Assembly: GCF_003665095.1 (NCBI RefSeq)
Contig: NZ_RCHV01000002.1
Coordinates: 1 to 64,000, forward strand
From: Streptomyces sp. Z26
GTDB taxonomy: Bacteria; Actinomycetota; Actinomycetes; Streptomycetales; Streptomycetaceae
DNA: 64,000 nucleotides
Direction: 5' to 3'
Positions 1 through 7,901 of this stretch are shown one piece after another; position 1 is the first letter of the stretch, and each line of letters starts with the position of its first letter. A program made the position numbers and the translations under genes. Under the pieces are notes generated by a model. It saw only the letters and a program-made list of their open reading frames with translations. It made no database searches and was not told where the DNA came from.

Positions 1-1907
1 CCATCGAGCGGGCGATCCTCGCCGGGTTCGAGATCGACGTGCTGGAGATCCGGGACCCCGACCCGATCCTGGGTCTGTCCGAGGATGCTCTGCGCGGCCG
101 GCGGCTAGCGCTGCTCCAGGCCGCGCTGCTGGAGCACGCGGCGCAGATGAACCTGCACACCGTCATGACCTTCCATCAACGGGTCGAGGAAGCCGAGGCG
201 TTCGCGGAGCAGATGCCGCGTACGGCGGCCGAGCTCTACGCCACCGAGGCGTCCGAGGCCGCTCTCGCTCACGCGGAGGAGCTGCCCGCCTCCTCCGTCG
301 ACGCCCAGTTGTACGAGCTCGAGGACGGTCGCCACGTGCCCCCGGACCGGGTCTGGGCCGGCTGGCTGTGCGGCGACCACCCCATCGCCCACCGGCGCGA
401 GCTCATCCGCCAGTTCGCAAACGGCATCAACGCCGCGAACCGGCGAGTCCATCGGGCGTTCCTCGCCTCCGTACGCGCCCTCGGCGTCGGCGTCGACATC
501 ACCGGACTGCGCGGTGTGGAAGCGGTGTGCATCGTCGGCTCGCGCAGCTCCCAGGTCGACATCGTCCAGAACATCGGGCGGGCGCTGCGCCCGAATCCGG
601 ACGGCAGCACGAAGGTCGCGCGGATCATCATCCCGATCTTCCTGCAGCCCGGGGAGGACCCCAAGGACATGGTCGCCTCCGCCAGCTACCAGCCCCTCGT
701 CGACATCCTCCAGGCCCTGCGCTCGCACTCGGAGCGCCTCGTCGAGCAGCTCGCCTCGCGTGCCCTGACCCGCGGCGCCGAACGCCGGCGCCTCCACGTC
801 CGCCCTGCCCCCGCAGGAGGAACCGGCGGCGGGGACGACGAGGAGACCAATGAGGCGCAGCGGGAGATCGAGCGCGTCACCCAGGTCGTGGTCAACTTCG
901 CCCGCCCCCGCGACGCCGCCGACATCGCCGCTCTGACCCGCTGCCGCGTCATCCGGCCCGAGTCCCTGGTCTGGCTCGAGGGCTACCAAGCCCTCATCCG
1001 CTGGCGGAAGGAGAACGAGATCACCGGCCTACACGCCGTCCCCTACGACACCGAGGCGACAGTGGGCGCGACGCCGGACTTCCCCCTGGGCAGATGGGTC
1101 CACCAACAGCGAAAAGCGCTGCGTGCCGGTGAGCTCGACCCCCACCGCAAGGAGCTCCTCGACCTGCCGGAAGCCGGGATGGTGTGGGAGCCGGGCGAGG
1201 AAGCCTGGGAGACCAAGCTCGCCGCGCTCCGCTCCCACCACCGCGCCACCGGACACCTCGCGCCAAGGCAGGACGCAGTGTGGGGCGAGGGCCAGGCGAT
1301 GGTGCCCGTCGGACAGCACATGACCAACCTCCGGCGCAAGGGCGCGAAGAACGGCCTGGGCAAGGACCCGGAGCGGGCCGCCGTACGTGCGGCGCAGCTG
1401 ACGGAGATCGACCCGGACTGGGACTGCCCATGGCCGCTGGACTGGCAACGCCACCACCGCGTCCTCGCAGACCTCGCCGACGCCGACGGGCACCTCCCCG
1501 ACATCCAGCCCGGCGTACTGATGGACGGCGACGACCTGGGGAAGTGGCTGAAGCAGCAGAAACAGCCGGGCACCTGGGCACGGCTCCTGCCCGAACAACA
1601 AGAGCGCCTCACCCGGCTGGGCGTGACGCCCGCTGAGCCGTCGTCTCCCGCCCACACGGAGAAGGGCCCGAGCAAGGCGCAGCAGGCGTTCCAGCGGGGC
1701 CTGGCAGCCCTGGCGCAGTGGGTGGAGCGGGAGGGCGCCCACCGGCCGGTGCCAAGGGGCCACGGTGAACTGATCGCGGTCGACGGGGAGGCCGAGCCGG
1801 TGAACGTGAAGTTGGGCGTGTGGGTCTCCAACACCAAGACCCGCCGCGACAAGCTCGACCAGGAACAGCTGGCCGCGCTGCGCGAGCTCGGCGTGGAATG
1901 GGCCTGA
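1..1907 (+). CDS. DEAD/DEAH-box helicase with helicase-associated (HA) domains, 5' truncated by window edge
   Basis: This is the C-terminal part of a superfamily 2 helicase. The frame is open from base 3, so the ATPase half lies outside the window. Helicase motif V (ALGVGVDITGLRGVE) and motif VI (QNIGRALRPN) are seen at about residues 150-190 counted from base 39. The last ~350 residues hold at least four Trp-rich helicase-associated repeats (patterns such as GRWVHQQR, LGKWLKQQ and LGVWVSNTK). Such HA-repeat helicases are common on actinobacterial mobile DNA and near linear replicon ends, where a helicase-like gene (ttrA) is known. Being ttrA-like is only an inference from the nearby tap-tpg pair. 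The gene ends 222 bp before the end of the oppositely oriented tpg. Codon use is typical for the window. Confidence 0.85.
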   Translation, partial: IERAILAGFEIDVLEIRDPDPILGLSEDALRGRRLALLQAALLEHAAQMNLHTVMTFHQRVEEAEAFAEQMPRTAAELYATEASEAALAHAEELPASSVDAQLYELEDGRHVPPDRVWAGWLCGDHPIAHRRELIRQFANGINAANRRVHRAFLASVRALGVGVDITGLRGVEAVCIVGSRSSQVDIVQNIGRALRPNPDGSTKVARIIIPIFLQPGEDPKDMVASASYQPLVDILQALRSHSERLVEQLASRALTRGAERRRLHVRPAPAGGTGGGDDEETNEAQREIERVTQVVVNFARPRDAADIAALTRCRVIRPESLVWLEGYQALIRWRKENEITGLHAVPYDTEATVGATPDFPLGRWVHQQRKALRAGELDPHRKELLDLPEAGMVWEPGEEAWETKLAALRSHHRATGHLAPRQDAVWGEGQAMVPVGQHMTNLRRKGAKNGLGKDPERAAVRAAQLTEIDPDWDCPWPLDWQRHHRVLADLADADGHLPDIQPGVLMDGDDLGKWLKQQKQPGTWARLLPEQQERLTRLGVTPAEPSSPAHTEKGPSKAQQAFQRGLAALAQWVEREGAHRPVPRGHGELIAVDGEAEPVNVKLGVWVSNTKTRRDKLDQEQLAALRELGVEWA

Positions 1908-2129
1908 CGCCGTCTCCGGCTGACCGTTTGAACCGTCCGGACACGCGAAGTGCGGAGAGACCCCGGGGAGTCAGGCCCTGGCTCTTGTGCGGTCAGCGCT
2001 CCAGTTCGGGCAGGTAGGCGACAGGCCCGGTGTCGAGCAGGAGATGCGGCTGACAGTCTCGCTCAGGGCGCTGTCGGAACGCGGGGACGACCTGCACCAG
2101 CGGAAGCCGTCTGCCGTTGGGCGCGGTTG

Positions 2130-2687
2130 CTAGAGCCCGAACTCCAGGTGCTCGATGTCCGTAAAACGGACCTCCTCCAGGCTGCCGGCGCGGCGGCCGT
2201 TGTCCTGGAAGTACACCTCCTTGAGCGCTTCGGCAGCGATTTCCTGGAGTTCGCGTTCGCTGGCGCCGGCCTCCTGGGCCTCGAAAAGGCGGGCGGCGTG
2301 CTGCGGGGGCAGGGCGACGGTCAGGTGCCGGATACGGTCCTGGTCCGTCGACCCGATCGGCGCGGTGTAGCCCATGCGGGCGCGGGTGTCGATGACGATG
2401 CCGCCGGTGGTGGCCGCCTTCTGCCGGGCCTTGGCCCTGATCTGCGGCTGCCACCGCTTCTTCACCTCGCGCTCCAGGCGCGTGGCGAGGTCGGCGCGGG
2501 GCTTCTTGATCTGGTCTTTCACGTACCGCTCGACGGTGCGCTGGGAGATGTGCAGCATCTGGGCGACCGCCTTGGTGCTCCCCAGCTGCTTGACGAGGTA
2601 CCGCATCTGCGCGCCCGCGCTCTTGGGCGCCGGGCGGGTGAACGCCTTCTGCACCGCGGCGTCCAAGCCGTCCCCGAACAGGCTCAT
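2130..2687 (-). CDS. tpg: Telomere terminal protein Tpg
   Basis: A 185-residue protein matching the Streptomyces terminal protein that is covalently attached to the 5' telomere ends and primes end patching of linear replicons. The length equals the usual ~184-185 residues and the family N-terminus MSLFGDGLDAAVQKAF is present. A helix-turn-helix segment (AVAQMLHISQRTVERYV) lies at about residues 39-55. It lies 9 bp downstream of tap with its own Shine-Dalgarno (GGAGAGG), so the two form the classic tap-tpg operon. The C-terminus is acidic and aromatic (EVRFTDIEHLEFGL). Its presence indicates a linear replicon with protein-capped ends, and nothing in the reading frame suggests decay. Confidence 0.95.
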   Translation of the reverse strand: MSLFGDGLDAAVQKAFTRPAPKSAGAQMRYLVKQLGSTKAVAQMLHISQRTVERYVKDQIKKPRADLATRLEREVKKRWQPQIRAKARQKAATTGGIVIDTRARMGYTAPIGSTDQDRIRHLTVALPPQHAARLFEAQEAGASERELQEIAAEALKEVYFQDNGRRAGSLEEVRFTDIEHLEFGL

Positions 2688-2696
2688 CGCCCTCTC

Positions 2697-4943
2697 CTAC
2701 TCTCCGTTGTCGGCGTCGGTGACGGTGCCGTCCTTGATGTACCGGGCGAGGTTGAGCTCCGGGGCCTTGAACTGCTCCCGTACGCCCTCGCCCCACAGCA
2801 CGCTCTGCGTGCCCTCGTGCTTCACCAGCCCGGGGTTGACCCCGAGCTTGAAGCCGCCCGGCAGCGGCTTGCCTTCCCGGTACGGCAGGAAGTCCAGCGG
2901 GGACTCGCCGTCGACCGCGTACACGACGCAGTCGGAGAGGATCGCGACCGGGTACTGCCCGGTGAACGACGCGTGCTTGACGATCTTGCGGTGCAGGTTG
3001 ATCCGGGTACGGGAGATGACCGCCGCGCGGATGTCCGGCCGCCACGTCGGGCGGGACAGGGCGCGCCACGGCTCGCCCGGCCGCCAGTTCTCCCCGCGCG
3101 GGCGCTCGCGGAGCTTGCCCAGGCCGCCCTTGACCGTCGCCTTGATCGCCGAGACGACGAGTCCCAGCTCCGGGTCACGGTTCTTGTAGCCGTCCATCGC
3201 GGCGAGGAAGTCCTCCGGGGCGAGGTCGGCGGCGACGCCGAGATCGGCCATCGTGGCGAGGTAAGCGTCACGCAGCCGGTTGTACCAGCCGTCCAGGTAG
3301 CGGCCGTTGTCGTACCGGACCCACGCCTCGGTCGGCCGCACCTCGTACCCGAGCTCCACCGCGTACGCCACGGTCGGCGTCGCGTACCAGGCCGGCCCCT
3401 CGGGGCGCTCGCCCTTCCACGTGAACGGGCTGGGCAGCAGCGTGCCGTCCAGCTCCGCCCACTCCTTCCCGACCTTCACCTTCGACAGGTCGACGTGGCT
3501 CAGGTCGACCAGCCAGCTGCCGGGCAGCTTCGGGTCGAACGCCGGGTTCTTGACGTGCGTGGGCGCCCCGAGACCGACGGTCAATCCGTTGGCGCCCGCC
3601 CCGAACGCGAGGTTCACGTCAATACCGACCAGGTGGCGGCGCAGGCATTCGGCGTCGGTGAGCGGGCGCGCCCAGTCGTACGCCTCCTCGAACAGCTTCT
3701 CGTCGGGGCCGCGGACGTGGAAGCGGGGCAGGTCCGCCAGGAGCGGATGCCCGTCGGGAGCCTCGCACGGCGCGCAGTCGACGGGGTCCTTGCCCAGGGA
3801 ACCGGGGTTGTGCTCGGAGTGCCGCTTGCCGTCGGCGTCCGGCTCGGAGGCCCGGGTCGGCGGGTGCAGCGCGGTCATCAGCTCCAGGCCGGTCACGGCG
3901 GTCGATCCGCGCGGCGTCATCACCCTGGAGGCGTACACGCCCAACATCTGGGCGAGTTCCGCCGGCGGGAGCTGCCCGGCCTCACCCCAGTGCCGGGTGT
4001 CCAGCGCGTTCCAGGAGGGGATGCACAACTGCACGCAGGCCCGCTCCGAGCCCTGCGCGGGGCGGTAGATCCGCGCCCACGGCCCGAAGCCCCTCTTCGT
4101 CAGCTTCCACTCCGCGCGGACCAGCTGCTTGATGACCTTGTGGCCCTCCGGTAGCCGGCCGGAGAGCCGCTCCTGCTCCGTGAGCGTGGCCGGGAGGCCG
4201 TAGCGCTCCAGCACGGTCTCGGTGAGGACGAGCAGCGGGTCGGCGTCCTTTCCGGGGCCGGAGAGCTTCGGCTGTCCCAGCTTGGCCTCCTTGAGCGTCC
4301 AGTCCACCAGGGACGGCAGGGACTTGGCGGGCACATGAAGGACCAGGCCGCCGGTGCAGTACGCCAGCACCTGCCCGTCAGCGTCGACGTCCAGGACCGC
4401 CAGCGGACCGTTCTCGAACCGCGGGTCAGCGCCCCCGCCCGCCGGGGTCCCGGCCGGGGCCGCCTTCCGCGCGCCCGGACGGCGCGACGTCGACGCCGGC
4501 CCGGCGGTGCGCACCGGACGGAATGCGGTCGCCTGAGCGACGGTGGGGGCAGGGGTCTGGGTGTTCTCGTGTGCCGTCGTCATGGCCGCAGCACCGCAGG
4601 CCGGGTCTGTGGGCAGAGCCCGAGCTTCCGGCATGGGGGCCACGGGGGCGGCGAACATCGCCGGTACCGCCGCGTCCTGCTCCGCCGCACCGGTGTTGGC
4701 CGGGGCGGGGTAGAGCTTCGCGAGCCCGTCGAGAAGCCGCGCATACGCGTCGCGCTCCGGCGGGCGGGGCTCGGTCTTGCCGGACTCCCAGCCACTGACC
4801 GTGGCCCGGCGCACCTTCAGCGCGGTGGCCACCTCGTCGATCGTCAGACCGTGCGCAGCACGCAACCTCTTCCGCTCCGCCGGCGGCGGAAGGACGGCGC
4901 GGGACGCGAGCAGCGCATCGACCGCGTCGAACAACTCGGACAT
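2697..4943 (-). CDS. tap: Telomere-associated protein Tap
   Basis: Tap binds the 3' overhang of Streptomyces telomeres and recruits Tpg. This copy has 748 residues, close to the usual ~740. The N-terminus carries an XRE-type helix-turn-helix (TIDEVATALKVRRATVSGWESGK, about residues 30-52). A variable Ala/Pro linker and a long conserved C-terminal region follow. The ATG at 4943 was chosen over an in-frame start 75 bp upstream because it is preceded by GGGAGG at the right distance and yields the family N-terminus MSELFDAVDALL. It is translated just ahead of tpg. The ~180 bp upstream of the start hold several short repeats of the GTGCAC/GAACG type that may be its control region. A second, truncated tap occurs at 33.5-35.2 kb. 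Confidence 0.93.
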   Translation of the reverse strand: MSELFDAVDALLASRAVLPPPAERKRLRAAHGLTIDEVATALKVRRATVSGWESGKTEPRPPERDAYARLLDGLAKLYPAPANTGAAEQDAAVPAMFAAPVAPMPEARALPTDPACGAAAMTTAHENTQTPAPTVAQATAFRPVRTAGPASTSRRPGARKAAPAGTPAGGGADPRFENGPLAVLDVDADGQVLAYCTGGLVLHVPAKSLPSLVDWTLKEAKLGQPKLSGPGKDADPLLVLTETVLERYGLPATLTEQERLSGRLPEGHKVIKQLVRAEWKLTKRGFGPWARIYRPAQGSERACVQLCIPSWNALDTRHWGEAGQLPPAELAQMLGVYASRVMTPRGSTAVTGLELMTALHPPTRASEPDADGKRHSEHNPGSLGKDPVDCAPCEAPDGHPLLADLPRFHVRGPDEKLFEEAYDWARPLTDAECLRRHLVGIDVNLAFGAGANGLTVGLGAPTHVKNPAFDPKLPGSWLVDLSHVDLSKVKVGKEWAELDGTLLPSPFTWKGERPEGPAWYATPTVAYAVELGYEVRPTEAWVRYDNGRYLDGWYNRLRDAYLATMADLGVAADLAPEDFLAAMDGYKNRDPELGLVVSAIKATVKGGLGKLRERPRGENWRPGEPWRALSRPTWRPDIRAAVISRTRINLHRKIVKHASFTGQYPVAILSDCVVYAVDGESPLDFLPYREGKPLPGGFKLGVNPGLVKHEGTQSVLWGEGVREQFKAPELNLARYIKDGTVTDADNGE

Positions 4944-5120
4944 GGAGCACCTCCCGACCTGAAGCCTACCCCACGAACCGCACGATTCGCGTACGTTCAA
5001 CGCACGAACAGCGTGCACATGGCGTGCATTTCAGATAATGGCGTTCCAGGGGCCTGGCAGACTGATCTCTCGCAGCGAAGGTTGAGTGGCCGTTACAGCC
5101 TGGCTGCCTGGGGCAGGCGA

Positions 5121-5830
5121 TCAGGGACGGGGACTCCCAGGCCGGTACGAGGTCCGTTTCGGGCGTGGGCGGGCATCCGGGGCCTCGGCCAGCGGCGCCT
5201 CCCACTCATACGGCGTCGCGGTCAGATACAAGCGGCGCTTGGTGCGGACCCGGGAGGAGTCGTGGATCACCGGCCAACCCTTGTCTCAGCCGCCCGCGGT
5301 GCGGTGTGCCTCATCCGCGAACGCGAGATCGAAGACTGCAGCCGGGAAGACGGAGTGCTGGATCTCCTCGATCCGCAGGAGTGAGTCGAGGGTCACGAAC
5401 ACGGTCGCCGGCTCGTTCTTCTTGGCACGCTGGGCCAGCCAGTATGCGAGGTACTCCCCCGACCCCGTACTGCTCGCTTCTGCCTCGGCCAGCACGGGAT
5501 GCTTGTGCGCCTCGAGTGAGGACACGGCCATCAGCGGCTCGCGGCGGCCGTCCGCACGGGCGGCCTGGGCCCATTGGCCGATCAGATCCCGGGAACGGCA
5601 CCACACCAGCAGAAGCCGGGTATCGAGGGCCTCGGCCGCCCGCAGGGCGATCAGCGTCTTGCCCGTGCCGCACGCGAGCACCATTTGACCACGCGAAGCC
5701 AGCTTCCTGGGGCCGGGTAGCCTGCTGTGAACCGCCGCCTGCCGACCGGAGCGCAGCATACGGCGGACGGGCGCGATGGCGGCGGCCAGAGGCGGGGGCT
5801 GTCCGGGGCGGCAGAGCTGGGGTCGGTGGC
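5121..5830 (-). pseudogene. Decayed DEAD/DEAH helicase, N-terminal ATPase fragment
   Basis: Reading on the minus strand, an ATPase half of a superfamily 2 helicase is visible: motif I (LACGTGKT), motif Ia region (LLVWCRSRDLIGQW) and motif II (DEAHRTAG). The frame then meets a TGA at 5286-5288, where family members usually carry a residue such as Arg. The same frame continues past it with clear family sequence (HDSSRVRTKRRLYLTATP, motif III) until a further TGA at 5121. The N-terminal side above 5800 loses similarity. There is no helicase C-terminal domain or HA domain, so this is a nonsense-disrupted, doubly truncated remnant. It is unrelated in orientation to the helicase at the left edge. 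Confidence 0.75.
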
Positions 5831-5881
5831 CATCAGGTGGTCCTTGGGAGTATCGGCTGCACGTCGCGGGGCAGAGGGAGG

Positions 5882-6388
5882 TTACTGATAGAGGAAGTCC
5901 GCTCCCCATACCTGGAGTCCGTCGACCAGGGCTACGGCGGTGTCCGCCGCTTCCCGGAGCTGTGCGGCTGTGCACGCGTCGTAAATGGCGTTGATCGCCT
6001 TTGAGTTGTGGTATTCTGCGGCGATTCGGCGGAAGGTGGCCGAGGGACGGAAAACGGTATCCGCCGCCGCACGCTCATCCACGAGTTCCGCGGGAAGCCC
6101 GCAGTACGTCTCCGACGTGATGTAGCACGCCCAGTCGACCAGTTTGCGTGTCGACCACACATCGTATGCGACGCGGTCGAGGAGCAGCGGACGGCAGTGG
6201 GGGTCAGGGCATTCGTCCACCGTCGCGTAGAACAGCTGGTCCACCAGGGCAGCGTCGACCCTGGTCCCAACCGGGTACAACTCGGACGGCGGCACGAACT
6301 GCCGCTGCCGACGGCGGACCGTGGCCGCAGCGTGTACATGGTCAGCGCCGATCACCATTCTTTCCACGGCCTCCTCCAGCAGGCTCAT
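5882..6388 (-). CDS. Hypothetical protein, 168 aa, downstream of Wadjet operon
   Basis: A soluble, mainly helical 168-residue protein of no family that I recognise. It has acidic and Trp/Tyr-containing segments, a CPDPHC-like pair of cysteines around residue 58, and ends VWGADFLYQ. The start ATG at 6388 gives MSLLEEAVERM with a weak upstream purine stretch. It lies on the same strand as jetD and the 66-residue gene, with only small gaps, so it could be the last gene of the Wadjet transcript or an independent cargo gene. Codon bias is consistent with real coding. No signal peptide or membrane segment is seen. Confidence 0.6.
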   Translation of the reverse strand: MSLLEEAVERMVIGADHVHAAATVRRRQRQFVPPSELYPVGTRVDAALVDQLFYATVDECPDPHCRPLLLDRVAYDVWSTRKLVDWACYITSETYCGLPAELVDERAAADTVFRPSATFRRIAAEYHNSKAINAIYDACTAAQLREAADTAVALVDGLQVWGADFLYQ

Positions 6389-6424
6389 TTCCCGGCATCA
6401 CAGTTCATCGTCGCGCGCCCTGGG

Positions 6425-6625
6425 TCACAGCGGCCGCAAAACGGCGAACACGCCGCACAACGGTAGATCTTCTTGTAGGGGGCGGAGCTCGAAGGCCAGC
6501 TCGCTTGGGGGCGGGCCTCCCCGATCCGGTCGGACGCGGTCCGCGGTGATCCAGTCGTGCTCATCGATGACCGAGGTGCGCGTCACCTCGGTGCGGGCGG
6601 ACCGCCGGTTCCGTCGGTAGGGCAT
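6425..6625 (-). CDS. Small hypothetical protein, 66 aa
   Basis: A short frame beginning MPYRRNRRSARTEV at 6625, 31 bp after the jetD stop, with a weak GGGG Shine-Dalgarno-like stretch. The N-terminus is Arg-rich and the remainder acidic then hydrophobic (LCGVFAVLRPL). The frame also extends upstream to 6715, but that part would overlap jetD. No family is recognised. Its main support is its position in line with jetD and the 168-residue gene, and it could be spurious. Confidence 0.35.
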   Translation of the reverse strand: MPYRRNRRSARTEVTRTSVIDEHDWITADRVRPDRGGPPPSELAFELRPLQEDLPLCGVFAVLRPL

Positions 6626-6656
6626 CAGCCCCTGGCCGATCTGGGGTGGATGACAC

Positions 6657-7901
6657 TCATCTGCCTGCCTCCGGCGGGCTCGCTGGCTGCCCCAGCACCT
6701 GGCGCAGTACCGCATCGTGCTCCTGGAAGACCGCTCTCCCGCCTGCCCTCAAGGCGTCCCACACGGTCTCCTCTCCTGTTCCAGGAGCCGGCCCGAGAGG
6801 GACTGATGAGGGCTCGGGGCCCGCGTCTTGAACCGTCGATGCGTCCATCGCGACCAGCTCGGCTCCGTACGTGCGGGCCACGTACTCGGCAATCCGCAGA
6901 CCACTCCCGTCCAGGTCGCCGCTGTATCTCAGGTGGATTCCCTGGTCGACCGCGAGCTGCAGGAGGGTGTGGTCGACGCTGCCGAGCTGCCCGCAGGTGC
7001 ACGCCAGCGGGCCCGGGCTGTCGCAGGCCATGGCTGCTTCGAGGACCGAGGGGTTCTCGACCACGGTGAGCACCTGGGGTGCGAGCGTGGGCGGGGTACG
7101 GGTCAGGTCGAGCAGGGTCAGCGCCACTGGTGTGGCCGCCTCTCGTAGCCGCCGGTCCACCGGCCCGTCGCCCACGGCCTGCACCTGGTACAGCAGCACG
7201 GTGGCCGACAGCCGGTCGGCGATCACTCCGTAGTCGGCGAGCAGCGCCCGGACCAGGTCCGGGCGGCTCGGTTCGGGGCGCCCTGCCAGTTCGGCGATTG
7301 CGGCGGCCAGTCGGGTGCCGGCGGTGGTGTCCAGGTCGAAGTAGTGCGGGTCGCCCGCGCAGTCGTGCGAGAGCTTCGCCAGAGAGACCGCGGGGCTGTG
7401 CGGCAGCTGCGAGGTGGCGGCAGCCATGGCGTCGACGAGGCGGCGTATCGAGGCCGCGTCGTCGTCCGCGACGCCGGCCGCCCGCATCCGCGCCACCAGG
7501 GCAGGTAGGTGCGGCAGGGCTCGGCTTGTGTAGTCCCACAGTTCCTGGCGCAGCGTTGCGGCTGTGCGCCGGTCTGCTGCGCGGTCCTCCACTGGGCGGC
7601 CGACGGCGCGTTCCACCAGCGGTGACAGGTCCTCGGTGGTCAGGCCGAGGACCGTCAGTAGTTCGCGGAGCGGCACGCGGACGCCGGTCGCACTGACAGC
7701 GACGGCTGAGCGGACACTGCGGCGGCGGGCGGTGGTGTCCAGCCAGGAGCGCAGGGTGGCGATTCCCGCCGGGGGCAACGTGGGCACCCGTACGGCGGCG
7801 ATCGTCTCGGGGGCCTGGCCGGAGCACAGTCGGTCGTGGATGGCCGTCCACAGGGGGGCCAGGTCGGGGTCGTCGGCAATCAGGCCGAGGTCGGCGCTCA
7901 C
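6657..7901 (-). CDS. jetD: Wadjet type II JetD (DUF2399/TIGR02679 Toprim-like nuclease subunit)
   Basis: JetD is the nicking or cleaving subunit of the Wadjet complex, with a Toprim-like C-terminal domain. Here it is 414 residues, starting at a GTG (7901) that overlaps the jetC stop as GTGA. The C-terminal half shows the family pattern: a conserved ENPSVLEAA segment, then RYSGDLDGSGLRIAEYV, whose SGDLDxxG acidic motif is the metal-binding Toprim/DUF2399 signature. The N-terminal half is the TIGR02679-type region. In the known mechanism JetABC extrudes DNA loops and JetD cuts circular plasmids. The gene closes the four-gene set and no lesions are visible. Confidence 0.9.
   Translation of the reverse strand: MSADLGLIADDPDLAPLWTAIHDRLCSGQAPETIAAVRVPTLPPAGIATLRSWLDTTARRRSVRSAVAVSATGVRVPLRELLTVLGLTTEDLSPLVERAVGRPVEDRAADRRTAATLRQELWDYTSRALPHLPALVARMRAAGVADDDAASIRRLVDAMAAATSQLPHSPAVSLAKLSHDCAGDPHYFDLDTTAGTRLAAAIAELAGRPEPSRPDLVRALLADYGVIADRLSATVLLYQVQAVGDGPVDRRLREAATPVALTLLDLTRTPPTLAPQVLTVVENPSVLEAAMACDSPGPLACTCGQLGSVDHTLLQLAVDQGIHLRYSGDLDGSGLRIAEYVARTYGAELVAMDASTVQDAGPEPSSVPLGPAPGTGEETVWDALRAGGRAVFQEHDAVLRQVLGQPASPPEAGR

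Noticed and set aside
1993..2129. Coding-like minus-strand stretch after tpg ending PVAYLPELER
   Set aside because: It has no start or domain and is under 50 codons. It may be the 3' scrap of an older gene, but this cannot be supported.
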